Origin: Micavibrio sp.
Lineage (GTDB): Bacteria; Pseudomonadota; Alphaproteobacteria; Micavibrionales; Micavibrionaceae
Reading direction: 5' to 3'
Length of the DNA stretch: 56,908 nucleotides
NCBI GenBank assembly: GCA_030824805.1
Contig: JAPJRC010000007.1
Span: forward strand, 1 to 56,908
Below, piece by piece: positions 49,248-56,908 of this stretch. A program made the position numbers and the translations under genes. The notes under the pieces are model-generated. The model was not told the DNA's origin. It saw only the letters and a list, made by a program, of their open reading frames with translations, and made no database searches. Numbering within the stretch: position 1 is the stretch's first letter; each line of letters opens with the position of its first letter.

Positions 49248-50540
49248 ATGGCAAACGTCGCAGTGGTCGGCTCCCAGTGGGGTGACGAAGGCAAAGGCAA
49301 GATCGTTGATTGGCTTTCCAGCTGCGCCGATGTCGTCGTCCGGTTCCAGGGCGGACACAATGCGGGCCACACACTCGTCATCGACGGTGTAACCTACAAA
49401 CTCTCCCTTCTTCCTTCCGGTATCGTGCGCAAAGGCAAGCTTTCCATCTTGGGGAACGGTGTCGTCATCGATCCGTGGGCCTTCCTCGCTGAAATCGAAA
49501 AAGTGCAGGCGCAGGGCGTAGAGATTTCTCCGCAGAACCTGATGATTGCCGAAAACGCGTCGCTGATCATGCCTGTGCACGGCCATATTGACCGCGCCAT
49601 TGAAGAAGCGCGCGGCGAAAAGAAAATCGGCACGACAGGCCGCGGTATCGGCCCATCCTATCAGGACAAGGTTGCGCGCCGCGGTCTTCGCGTTTGCGAC
49701 CTCGAACATTCCAATGTCGTGAAGGAAAAGCTGGAAACACTGGTTTCCTACAACAATGCGTTGATGCGCGGTTTCGGCTGGAATGAAATCGACGGCACCG
49801 AGATCTACGACAACCTGATGAAGATTGCCGACAAGGTTCTGGCATACAAAGGTGTGGTCTGGAAACGCCTCGACGAAGCGAAGATCAAGGGCGAGAAAGT
49901 TCTCTTCGAAGGCGCGCAGGGCCATATGCTCGATGTCGATCACGGCACTTACCCGTATGTAACGTCTTCCAACATCGTAGCCGCGCAGGCGGCCGTTGGC
50001 TCCGGCGTCGGCCCGAAATCGGTTGGTTATGTGCTCGGTATTACCAAGGCTTACACCACGCGTGTGGGGCAAGGTCCGTTTCCGACGGAACTGTTCGATG
50101 CTATCGGCGACCGTATTGGTGAGAAGGGGCATGAATTCGGCACGGTCACAGGGCGCAAGCGCCGCTGCGGCTGGTTCGACGCCGTTCTGGTGCGCCAGGC
50201 CATTAAAACCGGCGGTATCGATGGTATTGCGCTCACAAAGCTTGATGTGCTCGATGGTCTGGACGAACTGAAAATCTGTGTGGGATATGAGCTGGACGGC
50301 CAGAAGATAGATTACTATCCGGCATCGCAGATCCATCAGGCGAACGTAAAGCCGATCTACCAAACAATCGAAGGCTGGAAAGATAGCACATATGGTGCCC
50401 GCAGCTGGTCCGATCTTAACGCGGCGGCCATTAAATACGTAAAACTGGTGGAAGAGCTGATCGAGGCGCCGGTTACGCTGCTATCCACCAGCCCGGACCG
50501 TGACGACACGATCCTGATGCACGATCCTTTCCTCGGATAA
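49248..50540 (+). CDS. purA: Adenylosuccinate synthetase PurA
   Basis: 430 residues. GTP-dependent conversion of IMP and aspartate to adenylosuccinate. GSQWGDEGKGKIVDWL at 8-24, GGHNAGHTLVIDG near 38-50, and the later TGRGIGPSYQDKVAR and RKRRCGWFDAVLVRQAIK motifs are all intact. It stands alone, with its own 92-base upstream gap (RBS weak: AAGAGGG), and a hairpin after it. The neighbour on the 5' side is hisZ, which shares nucleotide-dependent pathways but need not be in the same transcript. Confidence 0.97.
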   Translation: MANVAVVGSQWGDEGKGKIVDWLSSCADVVVRFQGGHNAGHTLVIDGVTYKLSLLPSGIVRKGKLSILGNGVVIDPWAFLAEIEKVQAQGVEISPQNLMIAENASLIMPVHGHIDRAIEEARGEKKIGTTGRGIGPSYQDKVARRGLRVCDLEHSNVVKEKLETLVSYNNALMRGFGWNEIDGTEIYDNLMKIADKVLAYKGVVWKRLDEAKIKGEKVLFEGAQGHMLDVDHGTYPYVTSSNIVAAQAAVGSGVGPKSVGYVLGITKAYTTRVGQGPFPTELFDAIGDRIGEKGHEFGTVTGRKRRCGWFDAVLVRQAIKTGGIDGIALTKLDVLDGLDELKICVGYELDGQKIDYYPASQIHQANVKPIYQTIEGWKDSTYGARSWSDLNAAAIKYVKLVEELIEAPVTLLSTSPDRDDTILMHDPFLG

Positions 50541-50568
50541 CAGGTATTCTGACACTTTCTTGGACTTT

Positions 50569-50614
50569 TGCCCGAACAGGTTTACAATCGGTTAAGCCTA
50601 TTCGGGCATTCTAA
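50569..50614 (+). terminator. Hairpin downstream of purA, weak intrinsic terminator
   Basis: TGCCCGAA (50569-50576) pairs with TTCGGGCA (50601-50608), AGG with CCT inside, then an AT-rich tail. The T run is poor, so it may also be an mRNA stability structure. Confidence 0.5.
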
Positions 50615-50641
50615 TATTTTACAACGTTCAGGTCAGAAGCA

Positions 50642-52756
50642 ATGTCAGATGTCACGGTTCAGAACGAGCCGGATAAAAAAGCGGGACTTGCCGCCGGGGA
50701 TTCCGGGGCGGTGTCCACGAACACGACCGGCAAGCCAGCGCTTTCCGGCGACATTGTCTTCAACGAAAACATCACTATCTTCGGCGGTCAACGCCTTCCG
50801 CAATACGACAAGGGCCCTGTAAAAGCATACGCTGCGCGAGGAACGGACCGCGCACCCACCCATTTGTTCGCAATGGTTTGTGAAGAACATCTCTCGCCGC
50901 GCACGCTTAAGACTTCCAACTACGCGGCTGTGATGAATCCTTCGCTGGTTCAGCTTGTTGCATCGGGCCCTGTCATGTGGCCACAGGCCAACCGTGAAAA
51001 ATACTGCTACATCTTCGACAACAAGCTCGGCGATCCGATCATGAAAGAAGATGCGCGCGGCGGCCTCGGCATGAAGCCAGATGTCGTGCTGAACTCTGTC
51101 ATACGTCCGCTTCTGACCGCGCTAGCCGACATGCGTGACAAAGACATCGTTCATGGAAATATCAGACCCGCCAATATTTTCGACGGCGGTACCAAGGTTT
51201 TGGAAAAAGCAATTCTTGGCGAATGCCTCAGCCTTCCGTCGGGTTTCAACCAACCCGTTCTTTATGAAACGATTGACCGTGGTTTAATTGGCCCCACAGG
51301 CAAAGGCACCGGCACACACAAAGACGATCTGTATGCGCTGGGCGTGTCCATTTCCGTGATGATGCGGCATTTTGATCCGCTGGAAGGCCTGTCGGACGAA
51401 GAAATCATAGAGCGCAAGATGGAGGACGGTAGCTATTTTGCGCTTTTGAGCCGCGACCGCTTTTCCGGCTCCATTCTGGAACTGTTGCGCGGCTTGTTGC
51501 AGGATGATGAAGACCAGCGTTGGTCGCTGGACGAAGCGATGCAGTGGCTTGATGGACGGCGGCTGAGCCCAAAGCAATCGACACGCCGCGGGAAATCCAG
51601 TCGTCCCATAGTTTTCAACGGTGAGAAATACATCCGCCCCGAACTTCTGGCCCGTGATCTCAATAAAAATATAAACGAGGCGCGCCATCTTATTGAGTCG
51701 GGCGAAATGGAGCAATGGCTGTCGCGCGCGCTTGAAAACAAGCTGACAACCGCGCGTTACGAGAAAGCGCTGACAAGCGCGGAAGAGGGCGGCAAAGGCG
51801 GCGGTTACAGCGAGCGTCTGATAACGCGTGTTGCCATGGCGCTCCATCCGGAAGGGCCGATCCGATACAAGAATATAAACGTACTCCCTGACGGTATCGG
51901 AACGTCGCTATACGAATCCTTTATCATGAAGCGCGATCTGCAGACCTATATCGATTTCTTCATGAATTATTTCATCACGCAATGGGTTGATTTTCAAAGC
52001 AGCACAGTGCCGGATGTCAGCGCGTTGATCAGCAAGTTCGACGGAGCCCGTGCCTATCTGCGCCAGAAGGGGCTTGGGACCGGGCTCGAGCGTTGTATTT
52101 ATGCGCTTAACCCTGAGGCTCCGTGCCTGTCTGAAAAGTTGCAGAAATTTTATGTGCGGACACCGGAAGAAATGCTCCGCGCGTTTGAGAAAATGTCCTC
52201 ACAGCCCGGCCGCCCCGCGATGTTCTTTGACCGACACAGCGTGGCCTTCCTTCTTGTGAAAGACCGCAAAAACATTGACCCATATCTGCATGATCTTAAT
52301 GCACCGGAAGCATATCGTCGCACGTTGTCAGAATTGAAAATTCTAGCGACAATCCAGAAGCGCTCCCAGATGGAACGTTTTCCCGGCATTTGCAAATGGA
52401 TGCTCGAGAATCTGGAGCCTGTGTATGAACGCTTCCATGACCGCGAATTGCGCGTTGAGATCCGCAAGAAAGCAGAGCGTTTGCAGGATGCCGGCGATCT
52501 TTCAAAAATTGTGTTGTTGTTTGACAATCCGTCCGTGTATCAGGAAGACAACACCAATTTCCGCAAAGCCATGCGAAAATACCACGACCTTGAGACGGAA
52601 TCTGTCGAAACCGACCGCGCCTTGGGTGACGAGGCAAATTTTGGCAAAGACACTGGGCGCCAGATTGCGGCCATGATTGCGTCTGGTATAGCCCTGCTTG
52701 CCTGTATTATTGCAGGGTTCAGTGCTTTCACCGGCGGAGGAGGGAGACCTTTCTGA
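50642..52756 (+). CDS. Membrane-anchored pseudokinase-like protein
   Basis: 704 residues. Residues about 60-300 follow a Ser/Thr protein kinase fold, but the catalytic residues are degenerate: the catalytic loop is HGNIRPANIF (171-180) in place of HRDxKPEN, with the catalytic Asp changed to Asn; the VAIK lysine is absent; and the DFG segment reads LGE. The activation segment and helix F region (THKDDLYALGVSISVM, about 226-241) are retained. The large C-terminal region is unlike any family I know, and a transmembrane helix lies near 676-697. It is translated with a small membrane protein by TGATG overlap and lies next to the Tad genes. Function unknown; kinase activity is doubtful. Confidence 0.72.
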   Translation: MSDVTVQNEPDKKAGLAAGDSGAVSTNTTGKPALSGDIVFNENITIFGGQRLPQYDKGPVKAYAARGTDRAPTHLFAMVCEEHLSPRTLKTSNYAAVMNPSLVQLVASGPVMWPQANREKYCYIFDNKLGDPIMKEDARGGLGMKPDVVLNSVIRPLLTALADMRDKDIVHGNIRPANIFDGGTKVLEKAILGECLSLPSGFNQPVLYETIDRGLIGPTGKGTGTHKDDLYALGVSISVMMRHFDPLEGLSDEEIIERKMEDGSYFALLSRDRFSGSILELLRGLLQDDEDQRWSLDEAMQWLDGRRLSPKQSTRRGKSSRPIVFNGEKYIRPELLARDLNKNINEARHLIESGEMEQWLSRALENKLTTARYEKALTSAEEGGKGGGYSERLITRVAMALHPEGPIRYKNINVLPDGIGTSLYESFIMKRDLQTYIDFFMNYFITQWVDFQSSTVPDVSALISKFDGARAYLRQKGLGTGLERCIYALNPEAPCLSEKLQKFYVRTPEEMLRAFEKMSSQPGRPAMFFDRHSVAFLLVKDRKNIDPYLHDLNAPEAYRRTLSELKILATIQKRSQMERFPGICKWMLENLEPVYERFHDRELRVEIRKKAERLQDAGDLSKIVLLFDNPSVYQEDNTNFRKAMRKYHDLETESVETDRALGDEANFGKDTGRQIAAMIASGIALLACIIAGFSAFTGGGGRPF

Positions 52757-53262
52757 TGGCGAAGAAAAAGAAAAAATCAGGTTGGACCGGGCAAATATTC
52801 TTTATCATGGCTTTGCTGCTCGGGGTAATGTTCTCTGCACTCGGCATTATCCTTCTGGTCGGCATGATACCTTCGATCGTGGCATTTATCGTCGACCGCA
52901 CCAAGGGGCGTATGCGTGCCATGACAGTCGGCGCGATTAATTTTGCAGGCTGCACACCGTTCCTCGTTGAGGTTTTCAAAAAAGGAAACGATATTTCAAC
53001 CGCTGTCAGCTATATCATGGAGCCGCGCACGATTGTCGTCATGTATATGGCCGCCGGCATGGGTTATCTTATCGATTGGGCTCTGACAGGCATCGTGTCA
53101 TCCATCATGGTCCAGCGTGCGAAAGCGCGCATAAAGGAAATACACAAGCAACAGAAAGACCTTGTCGATCGCTGGGGGCCGGAAGTCAACGGCACCATTC
53201 CTCTGGATGAATACGGTTTTCCGCTGGATGGCTTGGCCACCGCAAAGCCCATAGATGAGTAA
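52756..53262 (+). CDS. Small membrane protein, partner of the pseudokinase
   Basis: 168 residues. A basic start (MAKKKKKSGWTGQ), three hydrophobic stretches (FFIMALLLGVMFSALGIILLVGM to about 42, then PSIVAFIVDR, and RTIVVMYMAAGMGYLIDWAL near 100) and a soluble tail containing VDRWGPEVNGTIPLDEYGFP. It overlaps the pseudokinase gene by TGATG. No family recognised. The pair lies directly upstream of the TadE gene, separated by a likely terminator. Confidence 0.72.
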   Translation: MAKKKKKSGWTGQIFFIMALLLGVMFSALGIILLVGMIPSIVAFIVDRTKGRMRAMTVGAINFAGCTPFLVEVFKKGNDISTAVSYIMEPRTIVVMYMAAGMGYLIDWALTGIVSSIMVQRAKARIKEIHKQQKDLVDRWGPEVNGTIPLDEYGFPLDGLATAKPIDE

Positions 53263-53308
53263 ACTCTTTAAACATTCCTTAAGACGCGCGGCCTATACTT
53301 AAGGGGTG

Positions 53309-53344
53309 AAAGCATGTACGGCCCTTAAAGGTCGGCATGCTTTT
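53309..53344 (+). terminator. Probable terminator between the membrane protein and tadE
   Basis: AAAGCATG (53309-53316) pairs with CATGCTTT (53336-53343), ending in TTTT. It separates the pseudokinase pair from the Tad genes, so they are probably transcribed independently. Confidence 0.6.
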
Positions 53345-53396
53345 CGTGTATTCTGGGGTTCTTTAAAATTATACTTAAATACGTCTTAAAAATCCG

Positions 53397-53918
53397 ATGC
53401 GAAGATTTTTGAAGAAATGGTGGGGCGATCAAAAGGGGGTCACGGCTGTGGAATTCAGCATGATCGGCATTCCCTTTGTTCTCATGACTATCGGCACGAT
53501 AGAGCTGGCGTTAATGTTTACAACGCAAAGCCTTTTGCATGAATCCACTTTTGCCGCTGCGCGTTTAATACGCACAGGCCAGATACAGCAAGCCGGGGGC
53601 GCAGGACAGGAACAGATGTTCCGGGATGCGGTATGTGACTTCTCCGAAATCCTGATTCCCTGCAACCAGATACAGTTTCAGGTGCAGGAAGTTCCAAGCT
53701 TTGATGCGGCGGATGACGCACCTCCCCAGTTCGACGAAGATGGAAATCTGCAGGATACAGGGTTTGATCCAGGGGCTGAAAACAGCGTGGTGCTTATCCG
53801 TGTGGTCTATAACTATCCGATAAAGACACCGATGATGGAATCCTTTTTCTCCAACCGTACGGGCGGAAAACGAACAATGCTTTCAACCATGGTCCTGCAG
53901 ACAGAGCCGTATCAATAG
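53397..53918 (+). CDS. tadE: TadE-like pseudopilin
   Basis: 173 residues. The N-terminal prepilin-like helix KKWWGDQKGVTAVEFSMIGIPFVLMTIGTIELAL with Glu at +5 after the Gly is the TadE signature, followed by a periplasmic domain. TadE-like proteins are minor pseudopilins of the Tad secretion/pilus system processed by TadV. ATG at 53397 lacks a clear ribosome site. First of three consecutive Tad genes on this strand. Confidence 0.88.
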   Translation: MRRFLKKWWGDQKGVTAVEFSMIGIPFVLMTIGTIELALMFTTQSLLHESTFAAARLIRTGQIQQAGGAGQEQMFRDAVCDFSEILIPCNQIQFQVQEVPSFDAADDAPPQFDEDGNLQDTGFDPGAENSVVLIRVVYNYPIKTPMMESFFSNRTGGKRTMLSTMVLQTEPYQ

Positions 53919-53925
53919 GAATGTC

Positions 53926-54483
53926 ATGACATATATGTTGTACGATATTGCCGAAAGATTGCAGATCATCCGCTACGTTGCGGAGGAAAAGGCGAACGCG
54001 CTTATCGAGACCGTTATTCTGTTCCCGATTCTAACCATTCTTCTGATCGGTTGTTACGATATCGGACAGGGTATTATCATGAACCAGAAGACGATAGGCG
54101 CTTCACAGGTTATTGGCGATTTGATTGCACGTAACCGCGAAGTAACCATGACGGGACTGGAAGATATGATCCGTGCCGGCGAACTGGTTTTCGAACCATA
54201 CTCTACGGCTTCGTTCGGATACGATATTATCAGCTTGCAATTTGATGAGGATGGCAGCCCTGTCGTGCTTTGGCGCGTGACCGATAATATGCCGCCGAAT
54301 GATGATGCAATCGATAGTGCGGACGGCCTTGTTGCGGATGGTGACGGTATGGTCATCGTTACCACGCGCTATCGTTACGATCCTTTTTTTACAAATTTTG
54401 TTTTGCCTGAAATCAACATGCAGGAAATCGCGTTTTTAAAAGGACGCAGAAGCGCCACGGTCGCTTGTGACGATTGTCCATAG
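53926..54483 (+). CDS. Second TadE/TadF-like pseudopilin
   Basis: 185 residues. Prepilin-like helix KANALIETVILFPILTILLIGCYD with a Glu, then a Gly/Asp-rich periplasmic part. It lies 7 bases after tadE. The pairing with the first protein corresponds to TadE and TadF, but names are by order and shape rather than identity. Confidence 0.82.
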   Translation: MTYMLYDIAERLQIIRYVAEEKANALIETVILFPILTILLIGCYDIGQGIIMNQKTIGASQVIGDLIARNREVTMTGLEDMIRAGELVFEPYSTASFGYDIISLQFDEDGSPVVLWRVTDNMPPNDDAIDSADGLVADGDGMVIVTTRYRYDPFFTNFVLPEINMQEIAFLKGRRSATVACDDCP

Positions 54484-54507
54484 AACCTTGGCATTGTGGG
54501 GTGGGTG

Positions 54508-55860
54508 ATGATGTTAAAAAACACAATTGATTTTATCCGGAGTGGAAAAGGCGCCGCAGCCGTGTGGTTTGGCCTTACAGTTCCGCTCGTGGTCTCGGCT
54601 GTCGGCATGTCGGTTGATATGGGGCAGGCATATCTGATGCGGGAACGTCTGGCTCAGGCGCTGGACGCTGCGGCTCTTGCTGCGGCGGGTACGCCTACGG
54701 ATGACGAGCAGGAAATAGAAGACAAGGTGAATGATTTTCTGGCCGCGAACTATCCGCCCGGCAAAGTCGGTTTTCACACGAACATAGAGGTGGAGAACAG
54801 CGATGATGTGCTTAATGTAAAAGCATGGGCGGAATTGCGCCCCGCATTCATGGGTGTGTTCGGTAAGGAAAAGATAGAAGTCAGCGTTGAATCCGAAGTC
54901 ACGAAGGAAGTTAAGGCGCTTGAAGTCGTTCTGGTCATGGACGTAACAGGCTCCATGGCCACAAAGAAAAACGGAAAGACACGTCTGCAAAATCTGCAGG
55001 AGGCGGCAAATCTTTTTCTGGATACCATGTTCCGCCCCAATCTTGATCTGACAACTCTCAAAATCGGCCTTGTTCCGTTCAGCGCTTCGGTTAATGTCGG
55101 TCGTTACGGGGTTGGAAAGACGCCCTCAGGCGCCAATTATGGATCGACTTTTGTCACATTGCCGTCGGGCGTGAGCTGGGTCGCGACGACAGACAACACC
55201 ACGAACGGAAAAAAGAACTGGAAAGGCTGTGTTGTGGAAGCTGCGGCTCCCAAAGACCAGCAGGATCATTCCGGCCCATGGAAGCCTTATCGTTATTGCC
55301 GCAACGATGCGGGACAGGTGAAGTGCGATACGACCAATGCCAACGCCGATGCGAACATAGGCTGTACGAAATCTGTTGTTACGCCCATGACCAACAACAA
55401 GACGGAGCTCAAGGCCAGTATCAACAGCCTTGTGGCTGAGGGGAACACCTATATCAATATTGGTCTCGTCTGGGGATGGCGTTTGATTTCTCAAATGTCA
55501 CCCTTCCAGGAGGGTGTGAGCTCAAGCAACGAGGATTGGCAAAAGGCCATCATCCTGATGACGGACGGTGTGAACGAGCCGCATTCCTATTATTCCGCCT
55601 ATGGTCTGTCTTCCGGTTCCGGCATTACTGCCACAGTTCTGAACAACAGGCTCTTGAATGTCTGCGATGATCTGCGGGAAGAGAAGATAATTGTATACAC
55701 CATTACATTCGAGAGTGGGGTGAGCCAGGCAACCAAGAATCTTTTTGCCGAATGTGCAACAACGCCTGCCATGGCATATAACGCGCCTACAGGAGCAGAA
55801 TTGCAGCAAGTGTATCAGAAAATCGCACGTGAACTTTCGAACATGCACCTGTCCAAATAG
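54508..55860 (+). CDS. tadG: TadG-like protein with von Willebrand factor A domain
   Basis: 450 residues. Starts MMLKNTIDFIRSGKGAAAVW with a prepilin-like helix, then a vWA domain from about 130 whose MIDAS motif is DVTGSMATKK (DxTGS) and whose later TDG (ILMTDGVNEPH) supplies the metal site. TadG proteins link the Tad apparatus to the periplasm and are thought to help secretion. The ATG at 54508 is chosen; GTG codons 3-12 bases earlier are possible. A hairpin follows about 25 bases past the stop. Confidence 0.87.
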   Translation: MMLKNTIDFIRSGKGAAAVWFGLTVPLVVSAVGMSVDMGQAYLMRERLAQALDAAALAAAGTPTDDEQEIEDKVNDFLAANYPPGKVGFHTNIEVENSDDVLNVKAWAELRPAFMGVFGKEKIEVSVESEVTKEVKALEVVLVMDVTGSMATKKNGKTRLQNLQEAANLFLDTMFRPNLDLTTLKIGLVPFSASVNVGRYGVGKTPSGANYGSTFVTLPSGVSWVATTDNTTNGKKNWKGCVVEAAAPKDQQDHSGPWKPYRYCRNDAGQVKCDTTNANADANIGCTKSVVTPMTNNKTELKASINSLVAEGNTYINIGLVWGWRLISQMSPFQEGVSSSNEDWQKAIILMTDGVNEPHSYYSAYGLSSGSGITATVLNNRLLNVCDDLREEKIIVYTITFESGVSQATKNLFAECATTPAMAYNAPTGAELQQVYQKIARELSNMHLSK

Positions 55861-55884
55861 AAAAGCCTTGGTATAAACCAAACG

Positions 55885-55916
55885 AACGGGGGTTACTGCA
55901 AAGTAATCCCCGTTAT
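55885..55916 (+). terminator. Hairpin after tadG
   Basis: AACGGGGGTTACT pairs with AGTAATCCCCGTT (55885-55914) around GCAA; it has no strong T run. Likely end of the tadE-tadG transcript. Confidence 0.55.
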
Positions 55917-56259
55917 TTCATCGTAAAATATAGTACGCCGGAACGGAACCGGCGCGCGATATACTAAGAATAGACTTTGCCTGTCGAAGTATATAATTGT
56001 TTATTTCTCGTATTCTATAAGTAATGGGCAAATAAAAGCATTTGTATAAAAATTGATATAAATTTTTTCATTATAAAAATGCATTTTTTTATGACTATTC
56101 TGATAGTTTTTGCAGTAAAAGACGCTTTTGTTAACCAGTCTTTAAAAAGTTATGTTATATTCTAAGGATAACGGTTGTGCTGCGGCGTTCCTGCCGAGGC
56201 CATAATAAAAAAACCAAAAAGCGAAACTTGTTGGAAACCAAACGAAGGAGACTTTTGTT
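55917..56259. promoter_or_regulatory. AT-rich intergenic region upstream of the Flp pilin gene
   Basis: 343 bases with no ORF of interest; very AT-rich between 55,980 and 56,160 with many A/T runs. It probably holds the flp promoter and its upstream activation sequence, and ends in a strong GAAGGAG ribosome site (56244-56250) ten bases before ATG. I see no clear palindrome or RNA. Confidence 0.5.
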
Positions 56260-56445
56260 ATGCTTGTTAAATTGCTCGCTCTGAAAAATGCTTACCTCGC
56301 GGATGAAAAAGGCGCGACGGCTATCGAATATGCTCTGATCGCAGCTGGCGTAGGCCTTGCTATCATTGCCGGTGTATTTGCATTCGGTCAGGATCTGGAA
56401 GACCTGTTCCTTGAACTTGCCGGCGCATTGGACGGCGAAGCCTAA
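56260..56445 (+). CDS. flp: Flp/Fap type IVb pilin (Tad locus copy)
   Basis: 61 residues. Leader MLVKLLALKNAYLADEKG, then the Flp core GATAIEYALIAAGVGLAIIA with Glu at +5 and an acidic tail GQDLEDLFLELAGALD. It is the structural pilin for the Tad assembly; a second, isolated paralogue lies at 20,078. It has a strong ribosome site and its own terminator. Confidence 0.93.
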   Translation: MLVKLLALKNAYLADEKGATAIEYALIAAGVGLAIIAGVFAFGQDLEDLFLELAGALDGEA

Positions 56446-56478
56446 GATTTTCGCGGCTGATCACAGCCAAACCAACCA

Positions 56479-56516
56479 AGGCCCGCCAGACAAAACCGCG
56501 CTGGCGGGCCTTTCTT
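56479..56516 (+). terminator. Intrinsic terminator after the Flp gene
   Basis: AGGCCCGCCAG (56479-56489) pairs with CTGGCGGGCCT (56501-56511), then a T-rich tail. Confidence 0.88.
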
Positions 56517-56559
56517 GAAACCCATCCCGCATCGATCCCGCATCAGGACGAAACATTCC

Positions 56560-56908
56560 ATGATATTATTTCTGATCGTTTTCTGTTTGATGGTTGCCCT
56601 TGGCTTTGGCATAGCCTCGGCCATTTCCGATTTCCGTTCCATGACCATTCCCAACCTGTATGCGGGCCTGATTGTGCTCGCTTTTATTCCGGCCTATCTG
56701 GCGGATGCCTTCACAGGCAATGGCGTGGAATTTTTTGCCTCTTGGAAAAGCCACGTAATCGCAGCCGTGCTTATATTTATCATTACCTTCGTGCTGTTCA
56801 GCGCGCGTGTGATCGGCGCCGGCGATTCAAAACTTTGCAGCGCTTTTGCGCTCTGGACGGGCCTGACAGGTCTTGCACCTTTCCTGTTCTATATGGCGAT
56901 CATCGGTG
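56560..56908 (+). CDS. cpaA: Prepilin peptidase CpaA/TadV (3' end cut by window)
   Basis: A24-family prepilin peptidase; 116 codons of an expected 160-170 are present. The two catalytic aspartates are visible: SAISDFRSMTIPN near residue 24 and the GxGD motif in ARVIGAGDSKLCSAF near 90. It cleaves the leader of Flp and the TadE/TadG-like proteins. The following Tad genes (CpaB, CpaC, CpaE, CpaF, TadB, TadC) would be expected beyond the window. No ribosome site of note. Confidence 0.9.
   Translation, partial: MILFLIVFCLMVALGFGIASAISDFRSMTIPNLYAGLIVLAFIPAYLADAFTGNGVEFFASWKSHVIAAVLIFIITFVLFSARVIGAGDSKLCSAFALWTGLTGLAPFLFYMAIIG

Noticed and set aside
49233..50363. 376-codon minus-strand frame inside purA
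   Set aside because: Antisense shadow of purA, no motif, no ribosome site.
1..56908. Prophage, insertion sequence, CRISPR array or integrative element
   Set aside because: No transposase, integrase, repeat-spacer pattern or attachment repeats seen; XRE gene alone is not enough.

Overview
The window looks like chromosome of an alphaproteobacterium with roughly balanced GC. Pointers are a pal-cpoB-tilS-ftsH-glmM block, an oxyR-ahpC-ahpD locus, a hisZ-type ATP phosphoribosyltransferase subunit, a Tad/Flp pilus locus of alphaproteobacterial type and a DUF3309 mini-protein. Gene content and the many unrecognised secreted proteins would fit a free-living or epibiotic member of the Micavibrio/Rhodospirillales neighbourhood, but this placement is an inference. 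No tRNA, rRNA, insertion sequence, phage gene or CRISPR array was seen.

Region 1 (1-9.1 kb): a minus-strand efflux operon (TetR regulator, membrane-fusion protein, RND pump cut by the window edge), an MFS transporter, a CtlX-type hydrolase, two small proteins, and a translationally coupled bdhA-patatin pair pointing to polyhydroxybutyrate/3-hydroxybutyrate use. Region 2 (9.1-16.2 kb): a fatty-acid-hydroxylase-like membrane enzyme, two coupled small proteins, the GDP-fucose pair gmd-fcl, and an XRE regulator with a GNAT protein, followed by a structured RNA candidate with its own terminator. Region 3 (16.2-24.8 kb): an M3 peptidase, mnmC, a lone Flp pilin, a WecA-like sugar-phosphate transferase, an AMIN-domain lipoprotein, and an ECF sigma/anti-sigma-like/periplasmic-sensor operon with an EF-hand protein at its head.

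Region 4 (24.8-33.5 kb): trhO with an unusual in-frame upstream reading frame and a promoter placed for leaderless transcription, an isochorismatase-like hydrolase, divergent oxyR and ahpC-ahpD, a TetR-lipoprotein pair, a RimK-like ATP-grasp protein and small envelope proteins. Region 5 (32.4-49.2 kb): an envelope and housekeeping block: lpoA-like lipoprotein, rsmI, yraN and a dual-BON lipoprotein (the yraLMNP neighbourhood of enterobacteria), SirB1-like protein, a membrane-anchored HExxH protein, pal, cpoB, tilS, ftsH, then a long structured leader ending in an intrinsic terminator immediately before glmM, and hisZ. Region 6 (49.2 kb-end): purA, a degenerate kinase-like membrane protein coupled to a small membrane protein, then TadE, a second TadE/F-like pseudopilin, TadG, Flp pilin and a prepilin peptidase cut by the window edge.

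The items most worth a second look are the glmM leader with mutually exclusive helices, the free-standing structured RNA at about 16.0-16.2 kb, the pseudokinase/membrane-protein pair next to the Tad genes, and the trhO fusion/leaderless start. Annotation rests on motif recognition by eye; no database search was run.
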